This document shows, one piece after another, positions 16,712 through 24,466 of a stretch of 64,000 nucleotides of DNA. Both the position numbers and the translations under genes were made by a program. The stretch's first letter is position 1. The number at the start of each line of letters is the position of its first letter. The notes under the pieces are model-generated. The model did no database searches. It was not told the DNA's origin and saw nothing but the letters and a program-made list of their open reading frames with translations. Origin of the DNA: Stappia sp. ES.058 (lineage in GTDB: Bacteria; Pseudomonadota; Alphaproteobacteria; Rhizobiales; Stappiaceae); the NCBI RefSeq assembly GCF_900105595.1, contig NZ_LT629784.1:2604001-2668000 (forward strand). The letters are read 5' to 3'.

Positions 16712-18097
16712 ATGAGTGTTACTCTCTCCGCTGGCGTTCGCCAGAACCTGCTCAACCTTCAGCAGACCGCTGACATGATGTCGCAGACCCAGAACCGTCT
16801 TGCCACCGGCAAGAAGGTCACCTCGGCCCTCGACAACCCGACGAACTTCTTTACCTCCAAGAGCCTCAACTCGCGCGCCGGCGAACTGTCCAACCTGCTC
16901 GACGGCATCTCCAACGCGACGAAGACGATCGAGGCCGCCGACAACGGCATCAAGGCGATCACCAAGCTGGTGGAAAGTGCCCAGTCGACGGCTCGCCAGG
17001 CGCTCCAGGATGGTGGCGCCGGGTCCGGCACCGTGGTCGAAAGCTCCTCGTCGATCTCCACCAACGGCCTGACGCCGGTCGGTGGCGAATCGATCCAGGA
17101 CCAGGCCAAGCGCCAGACGCTGTCGAACCTCGGCTTTGCCGCCGGCGACACCATTGACGTACAGGCCACCGACACCGGAACGGGCTCGGTTTCCAACATC
17201 TCCATCACCGTCGGCACGACGCAGAAAGCCGATGGCACCGGCCCGGTTGCGACCGTTCAGGATGCCGTCGACGTGATCAACGCCTCGGGCGTCGCAACGG
17301 CCGAAGTGACGGATGCCGGCAAGCTCAAGATCGCCGGTGGCGATGCCGACACCGTGAACCTGACGATCACCGACACGGGTGGTGACGCCGACGCTGCAAC
17401 CACGCAGGCGACCTCGCTGGCCGCTTCGCTTGGTTTCGGCGCCAACTCCAACGTCGATCTGTCCGATCCGGCCGACGCCGACTATGTGGATGCCGGCGAA
17501 ACCGCCGTCACCTTCACCGACGGTGCGACCGCAGGTGACGCCGACACCCTGTCGATCACCACCCAGGCAAATCCGGCCGCGAACTCCTCTTCCCGTCAGA
17601 AGCTGGTGTCGCAGTTCAACGAAATCCTGGGCCAGATCGACAAGCTCGCAGAGGACTCCAGCTACAACGGCACCAATCTGGTGAACTCTTCGTCCTCGAC
17701 GCTGACCGTGGCTTTCAACGAAAAGCGCGATGCTGCCTCGAAGTCGGAGCTGACCGTCTCGGGCAAGGACCTCACCTCGTCGGGCCTGAGCCTGAACGCC
17801 GTGTCCAGCCTGAGCGACGACGAAGCCAACTCGACGCTCGACAGCCTGTCCAACGCGCTGTCGACCTTGCAGGAAACGGCCTCGACCTTCGGTTCGAACC
17901 TGAACACGGTGAGCATCCGCGAGGACTTCACCAAGGACCTGATCAACACCCTGCAGACGGGTGCTGACAATCTGGTTCTGGCCGACACCAACGAGGAAGG
18001 CGCCAACCTTCTCGCCCTGCAGACCCGTCAGTCGCTGTCCACGACAGCCCTGTCGCTGTCCTCGCAGGCCGACCAGGCAGTGCTGCGTCTGCTCTAA
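16712..18097 (+). CDS. Flagellin 1
   Basis: A 461-residue filament protein. The N-terminal D0/D1 region (VRQNLLNLQQTADMMSQTQN ... LATGKKVTSALDNPTNFFTS) and C-terminal D1/D0 region (FTKDLINTLQTGADNLVLAD ... LSTTALSLSSQADQAVLRLL) frame an Ala/Asp/Thr/Ser-rich variable domain. It has no Cys, as usual for flagellins. It is the most divergent of three tandem copies (for example QTADMMSQ versus STADMMAS), though long DNA stretches are shared with the others. The abundant Ser/Thr in the central domain are plausible O-glycosylation sites for the adjacent FlmG-like system. It has its own upstream box and terminator. Confidence 0.96.
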   Translation: MSVTLSAGVRQNLLNLQQTADMMSQTQNRLATGKKVTSALDNPTNFFTSKSLNSRAGELSNLLDGISNATKTIEAADNGIKAITKLVESAQSTARQALQDGGAGSGTVVESSSSISTNGLTPVGGESIQDQAKRQTLSNLGFAAGDTIDVQATDTGTGSVSNISITVGTTQKADGTGPVATVQDAVDVINASGVATAEVTDAGKLKIAGGDADTVNLTITDTGGDADAATTQATSLAASLGFGANSNVDLSDPADADYVDAGETAVTFTDGATAGDADTLSITTQANPAANSSSRQKLVSQFNEILGQIDKLAEDSSYNGTNLVNSSSSTLTVAFNEKRDAASKSELTVSGKDLTSSGLSLNAVSSLSDDEANSTLDSLSNALSTLQETASTFGSNLNTVSIREDFTKDLINTLQTGADNLVLADTNEEGANLLALQTRQSLSTTALSLSSQADQAVLRLL

Positions 18098-18121
18098 GTC
18101 AAAGCGGCTTAAACCAAAATC

Positions 18122-18153
18122 CGGGCGGCGGGTTTCGACTCGCCGCCCGTTTT
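18122..18153 (+). terminator. Terminator of flagellin 1
   Basis: The stem CGGGCGGCG / CGCCGCCCG with a 10-base loop is followed by TTTT, 25 bases after the stop. Confidence 0.8.
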
Positions 18154-18224
18154 CGTATCCGTTGCGATATGGTTAACAAACCCTTTGGTTTAAAAGGCGA
18201 ATTCAGAACGGGCGAAACATCTGA

Positions 18225-18239
18225 TTAACCTTAAGTTAG
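18225..18239 (+). promoter_or_regulatory. Flagellin upstream box 2 (TTAA-N7-TTAG)
   Basis: TTAA-CCTTAAG-TTAG lies 91 bases before the second flagellin ATG. It is one base from the CtrA consensus TTAA-N7-TTAA. Confidence 0.5.
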
Positions 18240-18315
18240 CCTTTACGGACCTATTCTGGCTGTGCGCCTCAGGACGAGGGCACCAACGCTTTGGGCAGCC
18301 AGAAAGGATTTCCGA

Positions 18316-19704
18316 ATGTCCGATATCACTCTTTCCGCCGGTGTGCGTCAGAACCTGCTTACTCTGCAGAGCACCGCGGACATGATGGCCTCCACGCAGA
18401 ACCGTCTTGCCACCGGCAAGAAGGTCAACTCGGCCCTCGACAACCCGACCAACTTCTTTACCTCCCAGTCGCTCGGCGCCCGCGCCAACGACCTGGGCAA
18501 CCTGCTCGACGGCATCGGCAACGCGATCAAGACGATCGAGGCCGCCGACAACGGCATCACCGCCATCACCAAGCTGGTGGAAAGTGCCCAGTCGACGGCT
18601 CGCCAGGCGCTGCAGGACGGCGGCGCCGGTTCCGGCACCATCGTGGAAAGCTCCTCGTCGATCTCCACCAACGGCCTGACGCCGGTATCGGGCGAATCGA
18701 TCCAGGATCAGGCCAAGCGCCAGACGCTTTCCAACCTCGGCTTTGCCGCCGGCGACACGATCACCCTGCAGGCCACCGACACCGGAACGGGTTCGGTCTC
18801 CGCCATCCAGATCGACGTCGGCACGACGCAGAAAGCCGACGGCACCGGCCCGGTTGCGACCGTTCAGGACGTGCTTGATGTCGTCAACGCCTCCGGCGTT
18901 GCCACGGCCGAGGTCACGGATGCCGGCAAGCTGAAGTTCACCGGATCAGACTCCGAGACAATCAACCTGTCGATCGTCGACACGGGTGGTGACGCCGACG
19001 CTGCAACCACGCAGGCGACCTCGCTGGCCTCCTCGCTCGGTTTCGGCACCAACGCCAACATCGATCTGTCCGATCCCGCCGATGCCGACTATGTGGACGC
19101 CGGCGAAACCGCCGTCACCTTCACAGACGGTGCGACCGCAGGTGACGCCGACACCCTGTCGATCACCACCCAGGCAAATCCGGCCGCGAACTCCTCCACC
19201 CGCCAGAAGCTGGTGTCGCAGTTCAACGACATCCTGGGCCAGATCGACAAACTCGCCGCCGATGCCTCCTTCAACGGCATCAACCTGATCAATTCCTCGT
19301 CTTCCAAGCTCACCGTCGCTTTCAACGAGAAGCGCGATGCTGCCACGAAGTCGGAGCTGAAGATCCAGGGCGAGGACCTGACGTCGTCGGGCCTCAACAT
19401 CAGCGCGGCGACGAGCCTCAACGACACCGAAGCCAATGGCGCGCTCGACGAGCTCTCGAACGCTCTGCTGACCCTTCGGGAGGCCGGATCGAAGTTCGGT
19501 TCGAATCTCTCCACGGTGCAGATTCGCAAGGACTACACCAAGGCGGCGATCAACACGCTGCAGACGGGTGCTGACAATCTGGTTCTGGCCGACACCAACG
19601 AGGAAGGCGCAAACCTTCTCGCCCTGCAGACCCGCCAGCAGCTGTCGACGACGGCCCTGTCGCTGTCCTCGCAGGCCGACCAGGCGGTGCTGCGCCTGTT
19701 CTAA
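18316..19704 (+). CDS. Flagellin 2
   Basis: A 462-residue flagellin beginning MSDITLSAGVRQNLLTLQST, with standard N- and C-terminal D0/D1 regions and a polar, Ser/Thr-rich centre. The ATG at 18316 is chosen because it aligns with the starts of flagellins 1 and 3; an upstream in-frame ATG at 18262 would add 18 atypical residues. It is almost identical to flagellin 3 over most of its length. Differences cluster at a few sites, such as SAIQIDVGTTQKAD against SAIDVQIGTTQKTD, and near the C-terminus. It has its own box and terminator, so separate transcription is likely. Confidence 0.96.
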   Translation: MSDITLSAGVRQNLLTLQSTADMMASTQNRLATGKKVNSALDNPTNFFTSQSLGARANDLGNLLDGIGNAIKTIEAADNGITAITKLVESAQSTARQALQDGGAGSGTIVESSSSISTNGLTPVSGESIQDQAKRQTLSNLGFAAGDTITLQATDTGTGSVSAIQIDVGTTQKADGTGPVATVQDVLDVVNASGVATAEVTDAGKLKFTGSDSETINLSIVDTGGDADAATTQATSLASSLGFGTNANIDLSDPADADYVDAGETAVTFTDGATAGDADTLSITTQANPAANSSTRQKLVSQFNDILGQIDKLAADASFNGINLINSSSSKLTVAFNEKRDAATKSELKIQGEDLTSSGLNISAATSLNDTEANGALDELSNALLTLREAGSKFGSNLSTVQIRKDYTKAAINTLQTGADNLVLADTNEEGANLLALQTRQQLSTTALSLSSQADQAVLRLF

Positions 19705-19745
19705 GACACTGAAAAAGTGCAATAATCTTAAAATACCGACCAAAT

Positions 19746-19777
19746 GGGGCGGTGGGGAAAACCCGCCGCCCCTTTTC
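19746..19777 (+). terminator. Terminator of flagellin 2
   Basis: The stem GGGGCGGTGGG / CCCGCCGCCCC (one G-U pair) is followed by TTTT, about 40 bases after the stop. Confidence 0.8.
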
Positions 19778-19861
19778 CGTTACGGCCCGATTAACCTCTT
19801 GGAGACGCCCTGTTTATCTTGATTAATTTTCTGCCTCATTTCGCGTTTTGGCACTTCGCCG

Positions 19862-19876
19862 TTAACGCGTTGTTAG
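19862..19876 (+). promoter_or_regulatory. Flagellin upstream box 3 (TTAA-N7-TTAG)
   Basis: TTAA-CGCGTTG-TTAG lies 93 bases before the third flagellin ATG, matching the position and form of box 2. Confidence 0.5.
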
Positions 19877-19954
19877 GGATAATTAAGGCACCTTCGTTGA
19901 AAGCCTCAGGACGAGGCGGTCCCCGCAACCGGGACTAGGCGAAAGGATTTCACC

Positions 19955-21343
19955 ATGTCTGACATTACCCTCTCCGCCGGTGTTCGCCAGAACCTGCTTA
20001 CTCTGCAGAGCACCGCGGACATGATGGCCTCCACGCAGAACCGTCTTGCCACCGGCAAGAAGGTCAACTCGGCCCTCGACAACCCGACCAACTTCTTTAC
20101 CTCCCAGTCGCTCGGCGCCCGCGCCAACGACCTTGCAAACCTGCTGGACGGCATCGGCAACGCGATCAAGACGATCGAGGCCGCCGACAACGGCATCACC
20201 GCCATCACCAAGCTGGTGGAAAGTGCCCAGTCGACGGCCCGCCAGGCGCTGCAGGACGGCGGCGCCGGTTCCGGCACTATCATCGAAAGCTCCTCGTCGA
20301 TCTCCACCAACGGCCTGACGCCGGTATCGGGTGAATCGATCCAGGACCAGGCCAAGCGCCAGACGCTTGCCAACCTCGGCTTTGCCGCTGGCGACACGAT
20401 CTCTGTGCAGGCCACCGACACCGGAACGGGTTCGGTCTCCGCCATCGATGTTCAGATCGGCACGACGCAGAAGACCGACGGCACCGGCCCGGTTGCGACC
20501 GTTCAGGACGTGCTTGATGTCGTCAACGCCTCCGGCGTTGCCACGGCCGAGGTCACGGATGCCGGCAAGCTGAAGTTCACCGGATCGGATGCAGAGACAA
20601 TCAACCTGTCGATCGTCGACACGGGTGGTGATGCCTCCGCAGCAACCACGCAGGCGACCTCGCTGGCCGCTTCGCTCGGTTTCGGCACCAACGCCAACAT
20701 CGATCTGTCCGATCCCGCCGATGCCGACTATGTGGACGCCGGCGAAACCGCCGTCACCTTCACAGACGGTGCGACTGCAGGCGACGCCGACACCCTGTCG
20801 ATCACCACCCAGGCAAATCCGGCCGCGAACTCATCCACCCGCCAGAAGCTGGTGTCGCAGTTCAACGACATCCTGGGCCAGATCGACAAGCTCGCCGCCG
20901 ATGCCTCCTTCAACGGCATCAACCTGATCAATTCCTCGTCTTCCAAGCTCACCGTCGCTTTCAACGAGAAGCGCGATGCTGCCACGAAGTCGGAGCTGAA
21001 GATCCAGGGCGAGGATCTGACGTCGTCGGGCCTTAACATCACCAAGGCGACGAGCCTCAGCGACACCGAAGCCAACACCGCGCTCGACGAGCTCTCGACC
21101 GCACTGATCACGCTGCGCGAGGCCGGGTCCAAGTTCGGTTCCAATCTCTCCATGGTGCAGATCCGCAAGGACTTCACCAAGTCGACGATCAACACGCTTC
21201 AGACCGGTGCGGACAATCTGGTTCTGGCCGACACCAACGAGGAAGGCGCAAACCTTCTCGCCCTGCAGACCCGCCAGCAGCTGTCGACGACGGCCCTGTC
21301 GCTGTCCTCGCAGGCCGACCAGGCGGTCCTCAGCCTCTTCTAG
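19955..21343 (+). CDS. Flagellin 3
   Basis: A 462-residue flagellin with the same architecture as flagellins 1 and 2. The N-terminal 60 codons are identical in DNA to flagellin 2 over long runs, and the C-terminal 45 residues are also shared. The distinguishing residues include NITKATSLSDTEANTALDEL and the final LSLF in place of LRLF. Tandem near-identical copies suggest recent duplication or continuing gene conversion. Filaments of several flagellins are usual in Alphaproteobacteria. It is followed by a strong terminator and the flbT-flaF regulators. Confidence 0.96.
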   Translation: MSDITLSAGVRQNLLTLQSTADMMASTQNRLATGKKVNSALDNPTNFFTSQSLGARANDLANLLDGIGNAIKTIEAADNGITAITKLVESAQSTARQALQDGGAGSGTIIESSSSISTNGLTPVSGESIQDQAKRQTLANLGFAAGDTISVQATDTGTGSVSAIDVQIGTTQKTDGTGPVATVQDVLDVVNASGVATAEVTDAGKLKFTGSDAETINLSIVDTGGDASAATTQATSLAASLGFGTNANIDLSDPADADYVDAGETAVTFTDGATAGDADTLSITTQANPAANSSTRQKLVSQFNDILGQIDKLAADASFNGINLINSSSSKLTVAFNEKRDAATKSELKIQGEDLTSSGLNITKATSLSDTEANTALDELSTALITLREAGSKFGSNLSMVQIRKDFTKSTINTLQTGADNLVLADTNEEGANLLALQTRQQLSTTALSLSSQADQAVLSLF

Positions 21344-21396
21344 GACGTCAACGGCGCGTCTGCGGACAACGGCGTTCGCGCGCCACACGCACATAC

Positions 21397-21429
21397 GAGG
21401 CGGCGGGTCATCCCGCCGCCTCTTGCTTT
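21397..21429 (+). terminator. Terminator of flagellin 3
   Basis: A perfect stem GAGGCGGCGGG / CCCGCCGCCTC with a TCAT loop is followed by TTGCTTT, 54 bases after the stop. Confidence 0.8.
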
Positions 21430-21673
21430 GACGCCCCGAAAGCGCCGGGCAACGCGCTGCTCACGCGCATTCCGGTGGCGGGCGCTCCTTCAGCGCCGGA
21501 ACGCCCGGCGGCCGCGCCTGGCGCGTGAAATGACTTCAGGATTTGTTTACTCTAATACATTGAAACACAAACAAATACGGCAATTACTACCCGGCAATTT
21601 TTTCCGATCCAAAGCTCTTCTTTTGGAGCACTTATTTGTTGCTTGAATCAACCCGTTGTGCGATTCTGTGATC
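21430..21673 (+). other. Non-coding leader between flagellin 3 and flbT
   Basis: No gene is supported here. The right half (21,540-21,660) is clearly AT-richer than its surroundings and probably contains the flbT-flaF promoter and 5' untranslated region. I cannot identify a sigma-54 or CtrA consensus in it. Confidence 0.5.
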
Positions 21674-22168
21674 ATGGCACTCAAGATCGAATTACGCCCC
21701 CGCGAAAGATTTATCGTCGGCTCCACGGTCATCACCAATGGAGATCACCGAACGCATATCTTTATCGAGGGCAATGAACCGATCCTGCGTGAAAAGGACA
21801 TCTATACCGCACAGACAGCGAACACGCCGGCGAAGCGGATCTACCTGGCCGTCCAGCTCATGTACCTCAACCAGGACATCGAACGGCACAAGAAGATCTA
21901 TTTCGAACTCATCCAGGATCTGGTTCAAGCCGCGCCGAGCACGATGGAACTGATCGACGCGGTGAACAATGAGATCTTAACCGGCTCGCTCTACGCTGCC
22001 CTCAGACGGGTTCGAAAATTGGTCGATTACGAACGGGAACTGATCGAACATGTACAATCAGGCCACAGCAGCTTATCAGCAGACGGCGCAAACGGCCGTG
22101 AGTCCGAGGGAACTGGAAGCGACCCTCTTGATGAAGGCGGCCGCGCGCCTGCAAGCGGTCAAGGATGA
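21674..22168 (+). CDS. flbT: FlbT, post-transcriptional regulator of flagellin
   Basis: A 164-residue protein starting MALKIELRPRERFIVGSTVI. It has the conserved blocks IFIEGNEPILREKDIYT, ANTPAKRIYLAVQLMYL and the helical C-terminal part ending KLVDYERELIEHVQSG. In Caulobacter FlbT binds the flagellin mRNA leader and promotes its decay until the hook is complete. In rhizobia it can act as a positive regulator. The last 39 or so codons lie out of frame inside the flaF gene (119-base overlap) and give a low-complexity Ser/Gly/Glu tail. FlbT relatives usually end near residue 130-150. Confidence 0.93.
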   Translation: MALKIELRPRERFIVGSTVITNGDHRTHIFIEGNEPILREKDIYTAQTANTPAKRIYLAVQLMYLNQDIERHKKIYFELIQDLVQAAPSTMELIDAVNNEILTGSLYAALRRVRKLVDYERELIEHVQSGHSSLSADGANGRESEGTGSDPLDEGGRAPASGQG

Positions 22169-22418
22169 CTGGGACACCGGCGGTCCCGTCACGCTCGACG
22201 AAGCCCTGACCTACAATCGCCGTCTTTGGACGATCCTGGCGACCTCCGTGACGAGCAACGATAACCCGCTTCCCCCCGAGGTGAAGCAGAATCTCGGCTC
22301 TCTGGGCGCCTTCATCCTGAAGCACACATTCGATATCATGGCCGAGCCAAACCCGGAGCGCCTGACGACGCTGATCCAGATCAATCGCAATATCGCCATG
22401 GGCCTGCGCGGCAACTGA
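22050..22418 (+). CDS. flaF: FlaF, flagellin synthesis regulator
   Basis: A 122-residue protein beginning MYNQATAAYQQTAQTAVSPR, with the conserved ELEATLLMKAAARLQ, RRLWTILATSVTSNDNPLP and NLGSLGAFILKHTFDIM. In Caulobacter FlaF is needed for flagellin secretion and counterbalances FlbT. Family length is normal (about 115-125). The ATG lies 119 bases before the end of flbT in another frame. No good ribosome site precedes it, which fits translational coupling to flbT. Confidence 0.93.
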   Translation: MYNQATAAYQQTAQTAVSPRELEATLLMKAAARLQAVKDDWDTGGPVTLDEALTYNRRLWTILATSVTSNDNPLPPEVKQNLGSLGAFILKHTFDIMAEPNPERLTTLIQINRNIAMGLRGN

Positions 22419-22473
22419 CCGCACCGCAACCGGACAGCGCCCGTTCCGCATCCGCTCGCCCGGAATGCTCTTC

Positions 22474-22499
22474 AAACGCCGGCCCCGTGGCCGGCGTTT
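22474..22499 (+). terminator. Hairpin after flaF, likely terminator
   Basis: A perfect 11-base-pair stem AAACGCCGGCC / GGCCGGCGTTT has a 4-base loop and lies 56 bases after the flaF stop. The following T-run is only the three T of the stem itself, so termination efficiency is uncertain. Confidence 0.5.
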
Positions 22500-22574
22500 C
22501 CGCGTTTGGCGACGGAGCCCCGGCAAGAGAGGATCGACCGACGACGGCCGGGGCAAAAAGGCAGGCTCAGGACA

Positions 22575-22610
22575 CAAAAAAGGGAACCGGCAGGCTCAAC
22601 GCCGGTTCCC
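22575..22610 (-). terminator. Bidirectional terminator, mainly for flgEKL
   Basis: A perfect 10-base-pair stem GGGAACCGGC / GCCGGTTCCC is preceded on the plus strand by six A, giving a strong U-run on a minus-strand transcript. It has only TTATT on the plus side. It would end a flgE-flgK-flgL transcript after the hairpin array. Confidence 0.7.
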
Positions 22611-22619
22611 TTATTGCTT

Positions 22620-22887
22620 GCGCCTTCTGCGCGATCAGGAACGCCTTCTGCGTCCGTATCCGGTCTCTACCCGCGCCTTCTGCACGTTCTCAGGCGCCTT
22701 CTGCGCCGGTCCCCGGTTCGTATCCTTGCGCCTTCTGCGCCCTCAAAGGCACCTTCTGTGCCCGGTCACCGGTCTGCGTATGCGCCTTCTGCGCGCTCCG
22801 GAGCGCCTTCTGCCCTCCGTTCCGGTGCATGTCTTCGCGCCTTCTGCGCGCTCAAGGACGCCTTCTGCGTCCGGCCTCCACGGAGCC
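22620..22887. repeat. Five-unit array of paired small hairpins with constant loop
   Basis: Five tandem units start at 22620, 22673, 22728, 22782 and 22837 (spacing 53, 55, 54, 55). Each has two copies of a hairpin with loop CTTCT (AGAAG on the minus strand), always 21 bases apart. The first hairpin is GCGC-CTTCT-GCGC. The second has a variable stem: ACGC/GCGT, GGCGC/GCGCC, GGCAC/GTGCC, a mismatched GGAGCGC/GCCCTCC, and GGACGC/GCGTCC. Stem changes are largely compensated while the loop stays fixed. Unit lengths are not multiples of three, so it is not a coding repeat. It lies 32 bases after the flgL stop on the minus strand and before a minus-strand terminator, so it would sit in the flgEKL 3' untranslated region. 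Confidence 0.85.
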
Positions 22888-22918
22888 GCCTTCCGGCGGC
22901 GAGAAACGGTGACGTCCC

Positions 22919-24457
22919 TCAGAGATAATTCGACAGCGAGAGGTTCAATGTGATGCTCGTTGCCTGATAGCTGACCTCAAGCGCCGTGCGCAAAGACAGG
23001 AGCTTGGTCGCCACCTCTTCCTTGTTGATCCCTTCGATCTCGTCGATGACCGACTTGACCGACCCTTCCGCCACTCTGTGGCGCGTTTCCGCGTCCCGCA
23101 CGGTACGGTGCACGGCGGAGAATTCCATGTGGTTGCGGCGGATGCCGGAGGCCTCCGATCCAGGCGGCGTCAACCCGTCGTAGGAGCGTTGGGCCATCGC
23201 TTCGTAGAATTTCTGGTTGTCCGGCTGTGCGGAGGAGAAGTCGGCGACCGCAAAACCGGCAAGCGCCTGCACCACCTCACGATACCCCGCCTCATTCGCC
23301 CGGGCGCCGTAGTTGACCGTCAGGTTCTCGTCGACCGTCGCCCGGCTGTCCTTGCGCGGATCGCCGGAGGAATTGTCACCCGTGTACCAGGAAACGGTGT
23401 CGGCCGTGCCGTCCCGCAGGCTCGTGGCCGTCGTGAAATCGACCGGAGGACCGGCGCTCGGCACCACGCGCGCAAGCGGCTGATAGCCGGGCGGAACAGG
23501 CGACTTCGGTGCCGTGTCGAAAAAGGCTTCGGTGGCCCGCACAGTCGACGCGGCCTTCAACTCGGTGTTCGCCTCGCGCTGCAGGGCGCTGTCGAGCGCG
23601 TCCTGGAAGAACTGGGCCGTATCGGCGGGAGTCGCGCCGCGCTGAAAGGTGAACTCGGGATCGTTCGCACCGCCGAAGACACCGAGCTCGACTTCGCTTG
23701 TGGAGCCATCGGGAAGCGAGAAGAAAACGCGGATACTCTCGCCCGGCTGCGGCTGTCCAGTGAAGTCGATGTCGAGCGTCGCCGGCGGACCTGCGGTCTG
23801 CGTGACAGACACATTGCTTGCCCCCGACGCGACGCTGTCGATCTTGAACCCGAACGGATGAACCCCGTCTTCCGCGATGCTCACCTGGGTCCCGACTCGC
23901 CCCGTCGTCAGCCGGCCGTTGTTGAGCGCACCGATATCGGCCTGATTGTATTCGTCGACCACGGTCTTGAGGCCGGCATAGTTGCCGTCGCCATTCATCA
24001 CGTAGTCGAGGCTCTGGACCGGGAGCGTGTCGGCCGTCTTGCCGGAATAGATGTATCGCCCGCCCACATCGGTGTTCAACTGCGACATGAACTCGCGCAG
24101 CGAGATTTCCGTCGACGTCTGCGTTGAGGTCCGTCCGTTGCTGAACAATTCGAAATTGTTGCGATCCGTGGCGGCTTTCGCCTCGATGCGGATATCCTCG
24201 AGCCGCTCGCTGGTCTGGTCCAGGGTGGCCAGCCGCAGATCGGCGATCTGGATCGTTTGCTTGAAGACGCCGATTTCGGAAAGCTGCTGCTTCATCGAGA
24301 GATCGAGCACACGCTCCGAACCGAGACCGCCATAGGTCTCCGACTTCTGGTTGGTACCGAGCTGGCGCTGAAGGTCGTTCATCTGATTGCGCAGATTGGT
24401 CAGGTAGGTGACCTGGCTGGGAGCCGAAAATCCGCCGCCGTAGGGATTGATCGCCAT
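22919..24457 (-). CDS. flgL: FlgL, hook-filament junction protein
   Basis: A 512-residue protein, longer than enterobacterial FlgL (about 320). The flagellin-like N-terminal helix region (SQVTYLTNLRNQMNDLQRQL, SETYGGLGSERVLDLSM) and C-terminal region (ALEVSYQATSITLNLSLSNY) frame an enlarged central domain. It joins FlgK to the filament. The start lies nine bases beyond the flgK stop, with GGAG upstream. It is last in flgE-flgK-flgL. Its product is a probable client of the FlgN-like chaperone. Confidence 0.92.
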   Translation of the reverse strand: MAINPYGGGFSAPSQVTYLTNLRNQMNDLQRQLGTNQKSETYGGLGSERVLDLSMKQQLSEIGVFKQTIQIADLRLATLDQTSERLEDIRIEAKAATDRNNFELFSNGRTSTQTSTEISLREFMSQLNTDVGGRYIYSGKTADTLPVQSLDYVMNGDGNYAGLKTVVDEYNQADIGALNNGRLTTGRVGTQVSIAEDGVHPFGFKIDSVASGASNVSVTQTAGPPATLDIDFTGQPQPGESIRVFFSLPDGSTSEVELGVFGGANDPEFTFQRGATPADTAQFFQDALDSALQREANTELKAASTVRATEAFFDTAPKSPVPPGYQPLARVVPSAGPPVDFTTATSLRDGTADTVSWYTGDNSSGDPRKDSRATVDENLTVNYGARANEAGYREVVQALAGFAVADFSSAQPDNQKFYEAMAQRSYDGLTPPGSEASGIRRNHMEFSAVHRTVRDAETRHRVAEGSVKSVIDEIEGINKEEVATKLLSLRTALEVSYQATSITLNLSLSNYL

Positions 24458-24466
24458 TTCTTGTCA

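Noticed and set aside
22620..22887. CRISPR array
   Set aside because: The repeated motif is only about 13 bases, paired hairpins recur at fixed 21-base spacing, the intervening sequence is itself similar between units, and no cas gene is present.
22465..22953. Frames through the hairpin array giving Cys-rich (AFCA) or Leu/Arg-rich repeats
   Set aside because: Unit lengths of 53, 55 and 54 change frame between units, and the changes preserve stems rather than codons.
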